Source of the DNA: Prevotella sp.
GTDB lineage: Bacteria > Bacteroidota > Bacteroidia > Bacteroidales > Dysgonomonadaceae
Assembly: GCA_031285905.1 (NCBI GenBank)
Contig: JAITVH010000164.1
Coordinates: 1 to 50,942 of the forward strand
Length of the DNA stretch: 50,942 bases
Reading direction: 5' to 3'
Part shown: in pieces, positions 43,648-50,942 of the stretch
Layout of the letters: each line of letters begins with the position of its first letter
How positions within the stretch are numbered: position 1 is the stretch's first letter
Position numbers and translations under genes: made by a program
The notes under the pieces: generated by a model
What the model saw: the letters and a program-made list of their open reading frames with translations, nothing else
What the model was told of the DNA's origin: nothing
Databases searched by the model: none

Positions 43648-44108
43648 TTTACTTCTTTTTATTTTATCACTAAACTAACTGTATGAAATAAACAACAGAT
43701 ATCTATAACATGTTTATATTCAAAAAACAAGATAGGATTATTAGATAATCGACAATTACAAAATATTACCTAATTATCTAAGATATTTACTGTTTTTATA
43801 AAAAATAGATATTATTAATGGTATGAAGAATATAGTCGATTTAAGTTAAATCAATATATCTAAATTGCATCATGCGTGATTATTTAACTTAAATCACTAT
43901 TCATTGATTAAAATATATTAAATCAGATGTTTGTAATCTATACGGGAAATTAAACAGAAATAAACAATAGTTAAAAAGGAATAAATTTAGATATTTAACT
44001 AAAATGATTCTATACAAAGTCAAACCTTATATCTTATTTGAGAGTTTTAATAAACAAAATATTCTTTTTCAATGTTTAATCATCAGTATAATAATAGTTA
44101 TATCCTTT
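43648..44108. other. Intergenic region with an inverted repeat
   Basis: An exact 14-base inverted repeat, GATTTAAGTTAAAT at 43838-43851 and its complement at 43882-43895, lies in an otherwise AT-rich stretch; each arm is itself nearly palindromic. It could be an operator for the gene at 44109 or the small genes. A hydrophobic frame from 44004 to the start at 44109 is treated as non-coding. Confidence 0.5.
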
Positions 44109-44525
44109 ATGATTGATCCGAAAGAATTAAGAGTTGGCAACTTTGTAAAATGCATTACTCATCTACCGATAGGCTATTTTCATCCTACACTTCTATATTC
44201 GGAGGTGATGGAGATAAGAGGTGAAAGTATAGAAACTACTGTAAGCACGCATAAATATAAAGAAATAGCTCCTATTGAGTTGACTAAAGATATTCTTTTG
44301 AATAGCGGAGGATTTAGTTTATCGGATAACGAAATTACATTTAGTGAGAATGATCTTAGAACTCCCATATTATATATATTGCTTAATAATGGAGAATTTT
44401 ACCTAAGCATAAACAATCAATGCAGAATAAATAATCCTATTACTTCTGTGCACCATTTTCAGAACATATATTACGATATAATGGGAAAAGAAATTGAAAT
44501 AAAAATACCTGAAAATCCTATATAA
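44109..44525 (+). CDS. Conserved Bacteroidetes hypothetical protein, mobile-element-associated family
   Basis: From the ATG at 44109 the product has 138 residues and begins MIDPKELRVGNFVKCITHLP. The wording ELRVGN, IAPIELTKDILLNSGGF and the C-terminal HHFQNIYYDIMGKEIEIK is that of a widely spread family of Bacteroidetes proteins (ELRIGNWV ... PIPLTEEIL ... HxLQNLYFALTGxEL), often encoded in prophages and conjugative elements. No function is known to me. The upstream frame to 44004 adds a hydrophobic leader that no family member has. No other mobile-element gene is nearby, so it may be a lone remnant. Confidence 0.7.
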   Translation: MIDPKELRVGNFVKCITHLPIGYFHPTLLYSEVMEIRGESIETTVSTHKYKEIAPIELTKDILLNSGGFSLSDNEITFSENDLRTPILYILLNNGEFYLSINNQCRINNPITSVHHFQNIYYDIMGKEIEIKIPENPI

Positions 44526-44704
44526 GTATTCTTGAAACCTAATAACTTACGATTCAATCTACAATTCTGTCTTAAACCCCCTAGGATTATAAAAGCAATT
44601 ATTATATTGAGCTTCTGAGTATCTGTCCTCACTTCAATTCTTACTTCATTACACTTTAGTCAATATATCTTATCCTTTTTATTCAAATTTATCTTCTAAA
44701 AGGC

Positions 44705-44712
44705 TATCTTTG
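44705..44712 (+). promoter_or_regulatory. Candidate -7 element for the nucleotidyltransferase gene
   Basis: TATCTTTG, 37 bases before the ATG at 44749. Confidence 0.45.
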
Positions 44713-44748
44713 TGACTTTAAAATTCACTACAAAAATTAATTTATAGT

Positions 44749-45654
44749 ATGAAACCAACCTTGTATGTATTAGCAGCCGGAATGGGAAGCCGTTATGGTA
44801 GTCTTAAACAAATTGACGGACTGGGGCCAAATGGAGAGACAATCATGGATTACTCTATTTACGATGCTTTGAGAGCCGGATTCGGAAAGATTGTTTTCGT
44901 TATCAGAGAATCTTTCGATAAGGAATTTCGTGAAAAGATTATATCAAAATACGAAAAACATATACCTGTAGAAGTAGTCTATCAGGAACTCAACAACCTT
45001 CCTGAAGGCTTTGAACTACACCCTGACAGGCAAAAACCTTGGGGGACAAACCATGCTGTAATGATGGCTAAAGATGTGATCAATGAACCTTTTGCCGTTA
45101 TCAATGCTGATGATTTTTATGGTCGTGACAGCTATGAAATACTGGCAAAACAACTAATAGAAATGAACGGGAAGGAAAACCATTATTGTATGGTAGGATA
45201 TCGTCTTAGCAATACCCTTTCAGAAAGCGGCGCTGTAGCCAGAGGAGTGTGTGAAACAGATGATAAAGGATACTTAAAGAGTGTGGTGGAACGTACGCAC
45301 ATTGAACGTAAAGATGGAAAAATTCAATATAAAGATGCTGAAAATTACTGGTTTGAACTAGAAGAAAATACACCTGTATCTATGAATATGTGGGGATTCA
45401 CTCCTGATTATTTTGAGCATTCAGAAAAGTATTTCGTTAAGTTCCTGGAAGCTAATATCGGAAATCATAAAGCCGAATACTTTATCCCGTTAATGGTTGA
45501 TCACCTTATAATTAATCAGATAGCAGATGTGAAAGTATTGGATACACCTTCAAAATGGTTTGGTGTGACTTATGCAGAAGATAGAGCCGGTGTAGTAGAA
45601 AAAATACAGAAGCTGGTAGATGCCGGAGAATATCCTTCCCCTCTATGGAAGTAA
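44749..45654 (+). CDS. Sugar-phosphate nucleotidyltransferase
   Basis: The 301-residue protein belongs to the NTP-transferase family. The N-terminal LYVLAAGMGSRYGSLKQI (residues 4-21) is the nucleotide-binding GxGxRxG...K form, MDYSIYDALRAGFGKIVFVI follows, and FAVINADDFYGRDSY holds the metal-binding aspartates. The C-terminal VTYAEDRAGVVEKIQKLV segment is typical of the Bacteroidetes group. It likely makes a UDP- or dTDP-sugar, but neither the sugar nor the base can be told. Monocistronic, with a promoter element upstream. Confidence 0.88.
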   Translation: MKPTLYVLAAGMGSRYGSLKQIDGLGPNGETIMDYSIYDALRAGFGKIVFVIRESFDKEFREKIISKYEKHIPVEVVYQELNNLPEGFELHPDRQKPWGTNHAVMMAKDVINEPFAVINADDFYGRDSYEILAKQLIEMNGKENHYCMVGYRLSNTLSESGAVARGVCETDDKGYLKSVVERTHIERKDGKIQYKDAENYWFELEENTPVSMNMWGFTPDYFEHSEKYFVKFLEANIGNHKAEYFIPLMVDHLIINQIADVKVLDTPSKWFGVTYAEDRAGVVEKIQKLVDAGEYPSPLWK

Positions 45655-45709
45655 TAGGTATATAACTCTTTTTATCTTTATTTTGAAACGGTATATCGTA
45701 CAAATTTGC

Positions 45710-45717
45710 TACTTTTG
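45710..45717 (+). promoter_or_regulatory. Candidate -7 element for fba
   Basis: TACTTTTG, 58 bases before the ATG at 45776. The nearest TTTG is 24 bases upstream, a little far. Confidence 0.4.
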
Positions 45718-45775
45718 TACTGTTCAAAGACATAGTATTTATTCATAAATTATTATAATTATAAATTCAATAACA

Positions 45776-46774
45776 ATGGTAAGTTACAAAGACTTAGGTT
45801 TAGTAAACACAAAAGAGATGTTTGCAAAAGCTGTTGCGGGAGGATATGCAATCCCTGCATTCAATTTCAACAATATGGAGCAGTTGCAAGCTATCGTTTC
45901 TGCTGCTGCAGAGACTAAATCTCCGGTAATCCTTCAGGTTTCTAAAGGTGCCCGCGATTATGCAAACGCAATCTTGTTGCGCTATATGGCTCAGGGAGCT
46001 GTTGAATATGCAAAAAGCCTTGGATGGGAAAAACCTCAGATAGTTCTTCACTTAGACCATGGTGATACATTCGAAACATGTAAATCTTGTATCGACTCAG
46101 GTTTCTCTTCTGTAATGATTGACGGTTCTCACCTTCCTTATGAAGAAAATATCGCTCTTACCAGAAAGGTAGTAGACTATGCTCATCAATTTGATGTGAC
46201 AGTTGAAGGCGAACTTGGTGTATTGGCAGGAGTAGAAGACGAAGTATCTTCAGAGCATCATACATATACACAACCCGAAGAAGTTGTAGATTTTGCAACT
46301 CGTACAGGTTGTGACTCTTTGGCTATATCTATTGGTACTTCTCATGGAGCTAACAAATTTACTCCTGAACAATGTACAAGAGATGCTAATGGTATGCTGG
46401 TTCCTCCACCATTGCGTTTCGATATTCTTGAGGCTATTGAAAAAGAACTTCCGGGATTCCCTATCGTTCTTCATGGAGCATCTTCTGTTCCTCAGAATGA
46501 AGTGGCTACAATCAACAAGTATGGCGGTGCATTGAAAGATACTATCGGTATCCCTGAAGAACAACTTCGCAGAGCTGCTAAATCAGCCGTATGTAAGATC
46601 AATATCGACTCAGACAGCCGTCTTGCTATGACAGCTGCTGTTCGTGAAGTATTTGCGACTAAACCAGCTGAATTCGATCCTCGTAAATACTTAGGCCCTG
46701 CTCGTGAAAATGCGAAGAAACTATACAAGCATAAAATCGAAGAAGTGCTTGGTAGTGCAGGAAAAGCACAGTAA
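45776..46774 (+). CDS. fba: Fructose-bisphosphate aldolase, class II
   Basis: The 332-residue zinc enzyme cleaves fructose-1,6-bisphosphate. Features: AIPAFNFNNMEQLQAI, the zinc-ligand block VLHLDHGDTFETCKSCI (His and Asp), MIDGSHLPYEENI, VEGELGVLAGVEDEV, SIGTSHGANKF and the late HGASSVPQNEVATINKYGG with a further zinc histidine. The AG-loop and length fit the type IIB group. With pfkA it represents the upper glycolytic route. Codon choice is strongly biased (CTT, GAA, TCT), as expected for a highly expressed gene. A hairpin ends the unit. Confidence 0.96.
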   Translation: MVSYKDLGLVNTKEMFAKAVAGGYAIPAFNFNNMEQLQAIVSAAAETKSPVILQVSKGARDYANAILLRYMAQGAVEYAKSLGWEKPQIVLHLDHGDTFETCKSCIDSGFSSVMIDGSHLPYEENIALTRKVVDYAHQFDVTVEGELGVLAGVEDEVSSEHHTYTQPEEVVDFATRTGCDSLAISIGTSHGANKFTPEQCTRDANGMLVPPPLRFDILEAIEKELPGFPIVLHGASSVPQNEVATINKYGGALKDTIGIPEEQLRRAAKSAVCKINIDSDSRLAMTAAVREVFATKPAEFDPRKYLGPARENAKKLYKHKIEEVLGSAGKAQ

Positions 46775-46918
46775 TATTTACTAGTCCAAAATAGGGAAAC
46801 CCTATTAAAAGGATTATTGGATATTTATTATATAAACTCTTTCAAATCTCTTCTTCTTAACAAGTAAGGGAATTTGGAAGAGTTTTTCTATTATAGCTTA
46901 TTTTGTCGTCCATATACA

Positions 46919-46951
46919 AAAAACTACAGGTTTTTAGAACCTGTAGTTTTT
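46919..46951. terminator. Bidirectional terminator between fba and the S46 peptidase
   Basis: AAAAACTACAGGTT pairs perfectly with AACCTGTAGTTTTT across a 5-base loop, with A and T tracts on both sides. Confidence 0.85.
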
Positions 46952-46984
46952 GTTTAGATATTATTTATGTCTTTGTAATAGTTA

Positions 46985-49114
46985 TTATTTAGAGCTGATT
47001 TCCAGTTCATTGATGATCCTCGGACATTTCATTACTTTATCTATTATATACAGTACGTATCGTATATCCACATTGATACAACGTTGTACCTCCGGTTCGA
47101 AAAGGATATCGCCACTGAGAGATTCCCAGTTGCCATCAAACGCAAGCCCTATTAATTCTGCGTTTCCGTTAAATACCGGACTCCCCGAATTACCGCCTGT
47201 AATATCGTTGTTTGACAAGAAGTTAACATGCATCTTCCCATCTTTATCTGCATATCTGCCAAAGTCGCCTTCAGCCAGATCATCTCTGATATATTGCTGA
47301 ATATCGAATTCAGGATCATTAGGTATGTATTTATCCAATACACCTTGCGATGTAGTGTAATAATCGTAATATACGGCATCGGCAGGGTTGTAACCTCCTA
47401 TAGAGCCATAGCTCAATCGTTGTGTGAAATTGGCATCAGGATAAAATGCTTTTTTCGGTTGCATTTCCATCAGGCCTGCCATATATAGACGTTCACCTTT
47501 ATCTATCGAAGAAGTATAAGGGGCAGCGGCCTCCTGTAGTTTGATTAACATCGGTTGTAGAGACTGGGCAAGGATTATTGCCGGATCATTCATGATTGAA
47601 TCTTCATCACCTGTTGCAATGAGGCTTATTATACCATCAAGCGTTGTTAGCTTGGTGTTGTTATAAAACCATTCTGCATATTTGTTATAATCTCCGTTAA
47701 ATTCGTTCTCTATCGTTTCATATATCTGCGGTAAATATTCACTTGGAACGCTTTCTGCATATATTTTTAATAATACAGGCATAACCTCCTTATCCAGAGT
47801 AGGTTCATAATCTTTATATGTATTTGTCAACCGTCCTCTTAACTCATTTTCCTTATCTGCATCCTCCATTCTGTTAATGAAAAGAGCAGTGTTGGCAATA
47901 CGGGTTATTTCAATACCCATATAGAATGTTTCGAAAAGGTAAGTCCTGATCTTCGCTGTTTCCATAGTAGAAATATAACCGTCTTTCATCATCGATAATA
48001 CTTCTCCATATTTAGGTTGGTTATTTGATTTAGTAACCCAGTTTGCAAAATCCGATTCAAGTTCCTCTTTATTTTCTATTACTTTCAGCTTCGCAATAGC
48101 TTCGTTCATACCCATTGCATTTTTCCAGTAATTGGAACTTCCTGCATATTTTGAGGCGTATTTTATACGGATAGCATCGCTGGCATTCATTGCTTTGCGC
48201 CAGATCTCCTGTTTTGCTCCACGTACTTCGATACGTGGCTTATGATCTGACTCTACCATCTGGCTGATACCCCATGACGACATATACCGTTCTGTACTTC
48301 CCGGATAGCCTATTGTCATTGCATAATCATTTTCTTTATATCCTTTGATAGATACAGGTACAGAGTACTTGGGTTTGTAAGGTACATTATCAGAACTGTA
48401 ATTTGCGGCTTTATTGTCTTTATTTGCATAAACGCGGAATACGGAAAAATCTCCTGTATGGCGCGGCCACATCCAATTGTCAGTTTCATCACCATATTTA
48501 CCTACAGATGATGGGGGAGTAAACACCAACCTTACATCTCTGAATATTTCATATACTACTACATAATATTTATTGTCAGAGTAGAAAGGGATAATTTCAG
48601 CTCTCAGAAACTCATTGTCCTTATATCTGTCAAGATAAACCTGAGACAGAGAATCTATTTTTTCATAACGAACATCTTCGCTGTCATCAGCAGATAGGGC
48701 AGAAGTTACAAAATCTGTTACATCTTCAGCTTTCTGGAGAAATTGGATAGATAATCCTTTTGCCGGAAGTTCTTCTGTAAATGAGTGGCTTACAAAGCCA
48801 TCTTTTAGGTAATCATGTTCTACGGAACTCAATTTTTGAATGTCCCCGTATCCACAATGGTGATTGGTAAAAATAAGTCCCTGATTTGATACGGCCACCC
48901 CGGTACATCCACCGCCGAATATAACTACTGCATCTTTCAGCGAAGGATTGGTTTCGCTATAGATTTTATCTACAGGAAATTTGAAACCCAATTCTTTCAT
49001 CCTGGCAATACTTTGCCTGTTCAGTTCCATCAATAACCACATTCCTTCATCAGCTTTTGCTATAAAGGCTATAAAGGTTGCGATAAATAAAAGAGCTATT
49101 TTCTTCATTCTCAT
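46985..49114 (-). CDS. S46-family dipeptidyl-peptidase, DPP7-like
   Basis: The 709-residue exopeptidase removes dipeptides from peptide N-termini in the periplasm, feeding amino-acid fermentation. A signal peptide covers residues 1-21 (FIAFIAKA). The chymotrypsin-like halves are marked by the histidine block FTNHHCGYG (82-90), the WMWPRHTGDFSVFRVYA region with the catalytic aspartate, and the serine block GGNSGSPVFNG with S643. Near the S1 pocket stands GLAFDGN; DPP7 has glycine there and DPP11 arginine, so hydrophobic P1 preference is inferred. The helical cap lies between the halves. Length equals that of known DPP7. Confidence 0.92.
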   Translation of the reverse strand: MRMKKIALLFIATFIAFIAKADEGMWLLMELNRQSIARMKELGFKFPVDKIYSETNPSLKDAVVIFGGGCTGVAVSNQGLIFTNHHCGYGDIQKLSSVEHDYLKDGFVSHSFTEELPAKGLSIQFLQKAEDVTDFVTSALSADDSEDVRYEKIDSLSQVYLDRYKDNEFLRAEIIPFYSDNKYYVVVYEIFRDVRLVFTPPSSVGKYGDETDNWMWPRHTGDFSVFRVYANKDNKAANYSSDNVPYKPKYSVPVSIKGYKENDYAMTIGYPGSTERYMSSWGISQMVESDHKPRIEVRGAKQEIWRKAMNASDAIRIKYASKYAGSSNYWKNAMGMNEAIAKLKVIENKEELESDFANWVTKSNNQPKYGEVLSMMKDGYISTMETAKIRTYLFETFYMGIEITRIANTALFINRMEDADKENELRGRLTNTYKDYEPTLDKEVMPVLLKIYAESVPSEYLPQIYETIENEFNGDYNKYAEWFYNNTKLTTLDGIISLIATGDEDSIMNDPAIILAQSLQPMLIKLQEAAAPYTSSIDKGERLYMAGLMEMQPKKAFYPDANFTQRLSYGSIGGYNPADAVYYDYYTTSQGVLDKYIPNDPEFDIQQYIRDDLAEGDFGRYADKDGKMHVNFLSNNDITGGNSGSPVFNGNAELIGLAFDGNWESLSGDILFEPEVQRCINVDIRYVLYIIDKVMKCPRIINELEISSK

Positions 49115-49174
49115 ATAGTTTTGGTAATATTGAAATAAAATATATTTTATGTAAATCAGTAATTGAAATTTAAT

Positions 49175-49748
49175 ATTTTAACTAAAAGGGTAACAACCAA
49201 CGGTCACAGGAGCGTAGTGTATGTAAAGGTAACACATTTCAGCTATTAGCTGATGGCCGTTAGCTTTTAGCTTTTTATTCTCTCTCTGTCATTGACTACG
49301 TTACACTACGTCGAACGCTGTTTCTGACGCAGGAAGGATCTTCTTACATTCAAACGAGATACTTCGTTCCTCAGCGACAATCCCTCCTCACGGCTTCGCT
49401 ACTCCCTCTCCCTTTGGAGAGGGTTGGGGTGAGGTAAATTAACTAAAAGGTAACAAAGGTAACACTTTTGGCTATTAGCTGATAGCCGTTAGCTCTTAGC
49501 TTTTTTATTTTCTCCTTACATACGCTTCGTTCCTGTGACCGTTGGTTGTCATCTTGACGATAGGAAGGATATCCTTATTCTAAATAAGATGCTTCATTCT
49601 TCAGCATGACAACGCCAATTTTAACTAAAAGGTAACATAAGTAACACTTTTTCTTTCATTTTTCAAAGACCTCTTTTAATCTCATTGCCATATCGGCATA
49701 TTAGCACATCAGGCCATTGACATACTATAGATAAATTCAAAATAAAAA
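49175..49748 (-). repeat. Repeat mosaic with shared border sequences
   Basis: On the minus strand this non-coding block starts with the left border repeat (49748-49725), 9 bases after the flippase stop, and ends in the right border motif CCTTTTAGTTAAAAT (49189-49175). Further copies of the end motif are at 49618-49632 and 49436-49450. Modules: hairpin GTCAT... at 49547-49610, the hairpin CCCTCTCC/GGAGAGGG at 49404-49423 in a stretch ending GGTTGGGGTGAGG, copies of AGCTATTAGCTGAT/AGCTGATAGCCGTTAGC (49240, 49470), and CGGTCACAGGAGCG with its partner at 49516-49545. The same modules occur at 20.9-21.3 kb. No coding content. Confidence 0.75.
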
Positions 49749-49757
49749 GATAAATCA

Positions 49758-50942
49758 TCACTTTCTCTTCAGGTATCTATTGAGTATAGGTATTTCCTGT
49801 AAAGGCAAATCCCTTTTTATAATAAGTATAGCAAAGCCTATCAGAAATAAAGTACGGTACACTAAACGCAATACATCGTTTTCTATCTGAGGAGTCATGG
49901 CTGCAATATAGAATATAATAGCAACAGTAAAGTATATCAGAATGTTTTTCAGATCATATTTTATAGGGAAATACTTTTGCCCGATAAAATATGAAACTGT
50001 CATTATCAGTAAGTTGCTGGCAAAAGTAGCCCATGCGCTGGCTATGTATCCATACATAGGCACTAATATGATATTCATCGCTACTTGGACAATACAGCCA
50101 AAAATGGAAAAATAAGCCCCGTATTTCGTATTATCAGTCAATTTATACCAGACAGAAAGATTAAAGTATATGCCAAAGAAAATCTCGCCCAGCATAGCAT
50201 ATGGTAATATATCAAGTCCTGCCACATAATCTTTCCCTATCTTTGATAACAGAAATGAGATAATATCAATATAGAACATCATCCCTAAAAAGATAAGCAA
50301 GGCAAATATAATAAAGAATTTCATGGCATCGGCATACGGCTTAGTATTGCTGTTTTCTTTATTTTTTCCAAAAAAGAATGGTTCGTAGGCATACCGGAAT
50401 GCCTGGATGAACATGGTGATCACTACCGTTATTTTAATGCTGGCACTATAGACTCCCAGTTGATATCTTGCGTCTTCTTCACCCAGTATAAAAGGATATA
50501 CCAGTCCGGCTATCGCCTGACTGACTACTCCGGCAAGGGCTAAAATGAGGAGAGGAAACGCATATTTCAACATCCGTTTTAATAGTACATTGTCGAAATC
50601 GAATTTGAATTCCTTCATCGTTGTTGGTATAAGTAATACCAAAACAATCAATGTGGAAAATAAATTTGCTAAGAACACATAGCCTATTCCAAAGTCGGGA
50701 TGGTAATATTTAATTAATGGAAAGTCAGGATATGATTTATATAGCCATGGACATAATACCAGAAAGAAGAGATTGAACAATATATTGGAAAGAATAAAGA
50801 TCATCTTTATCGACATAAAACGTATCGGGCGTTTCTGATGTCGCAGATAGGCAAAAGGAATAGTCATAAAGGCATCGAATGCTACTACCATGGCCATCAT
50901 CATTATATGTTCCTTATTCTGATACTTTATAAATTCAGATAT
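49758..50942 (-). CDS. Oligosaccharide flippase family protein, N-terminus outside the window
   Basis: The frame is open to the right edge (ISEFIKYQNKEHIMMMAM before the first internal methionines), so the ATG group at 50903 is not the start and the gene continues beyond the window. About 394 residues are visible. They contain ten or more membrane helices, AFDAFMTIPFAYLRHQKRPIRF, AGVVSQAIAGLVYPFILGEEDA, YQLGVYSASIKITVVI and the C-terminal GYIASAWATFASNLLIMT pattern of Wzx/MATE-like exporters. It would flip lipid-linked sugar repeats across the inner membrane in polysaccharide synthesis. A dispersed repeat follows 9 bases after its stop. Confidence 0.85.
   Translation of the reverse strand: MSEFIKYQNKEHIMMMAMVVAFDAFMTIPFAYLRHQKRPIRFMSIKMIFILSNILFNLFFLVLCPWLYKSYPDFPLIKYYHPDFGIGYVFLANLFSTLIVLVLLIPTTMKEFKFDFDNVLLKRMLKYAFPLLILALAGVVSQAIAGLVYPFILGEEDARYQLGVYSASIKITVVITMFIQAFRYAYEPFFFGKNKENSNTKPYADAMKFFIIFALLIFLGMMFYIDIISFLLSKIGKDYVAGLDILPYAMLGEIFFGIYFNLSVWYKLTDNTKYGAYFSIFGCIVQVAMNIILVPMYGYIASAWATFASNLLIMTVSYFIGQKYFPIKYDLKNILIYFTVAIIFYIAAMTPQIENDVLRLVYRTLFLIGFAILIIKRDLPLQEIPILNRYLKRK

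Noticed and set aside
44004..44108. Longer N-terminus of the hypothetical gene at 44.1 kb
   Set aside because: The family begins with an ELRVGN-type segment; the extra hydrophobic leader is not part of it.
50903..50942. ATG group at 50903 as the flippase start
   Set aside because: The frame is open to the window edge and the first visible residues lie within a membrane protein, so the real start is outside.

Overview
The window looks like a chromosome segment of a Bacteroidales bacterium, in the Dysgonomonas/Porphyromonadaceae range; the genus is a guess. The grounds are: -7 elements of the Bacteroidetes form TAnnTTTG upstream of many genes, a long (308-residue) NusB next to YajC, a YbbR-domain protein and CoaE, an S46 dipeptidyl-peptidase, a serine-type sulfatase that needs an anaerobic maturase, and an MG2/TonB-plug hybrid protein. 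DNA is AT-rich throughout. Both outermost genes are cut by the window: dnaK on the left and an oligosaccharide flippase on the right.

Layout. 0-7 kb, minus strand: dnaK start, a helix-turn-helix regulator, rarA, an AspT/YidE-type transporter, a membrane metallophosphoesterase overlapping inorganic pyrophosphatase, and a membrane-anchored unknown. 7-12 kb, plus strand: dCMP deaminase, S41 protease, 5-formyl-THF cyclo-ligase, a frameshifted linalool-dehydratase-like gene, and rpiA. 12-26 kb is an accessory stretch: SMP-30 lactonase, Tat-exported aldo/keto reductase, MG2/TonB-plug protein, a GH16 hydrolase - secreted phosphoesterase - Gfo/Idh oxidoreductase cluster, a repeat block, a second regulator paralogous to the first, an OhrR-like regulator with thiol peroxidase, and a sulfatase. 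26-34 kb: thioesterase, tRNA-His, a lipoprotein, then a tight minus-strand run nusB-yajC-ybbR-coaE-carbonic anhydrase-znuA-znuC. 33.5-47 kb is mostly core metabolism: cmk-ispH, pfkA, Ca-ATPase, hsp20, mdh, a coiled-coil protein with a GNAT acetyltransferase, two tiny charged genes not recognised before, a sugar nucleotidyltransferase and class II aldolase. 47-51 kb: S46 peptidase, a second repeat block, and the flippase.

How genes work together. Glycolysis is represented by pfkA and fba, C4 metabolism by mdh, and the pentose phosphate route by rpiA. dnaK and hsp20 share an upstream motif that resembles a sigma-54 promoter. The OhrR-like regulator sits on its own candidate operator beside its likely target tpx. 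The carbonic anhydrase, a zinc enzyme, is nearly fused to two of the three parts of a zinc importer; the permease is missing.

Most unusual points. (1) Three segments (9.9-11.2, 20.9-21.3 and 49.2-49.7 kb) have the same left and right border sequences in the same relative orientation, immediately after a gene end. Two carry only mosaic hairpin repeats; the third carries the frameshifted gene. (2) A pair of large HTH proteins with the same unrecognised C-terminal part. (3) Zinc uptake genes without a permease, followed by possible gene debris. (4) Two very small charged genes with their own terminators. No CRISPR array, rRNA, intact transposase or phage module was seen.
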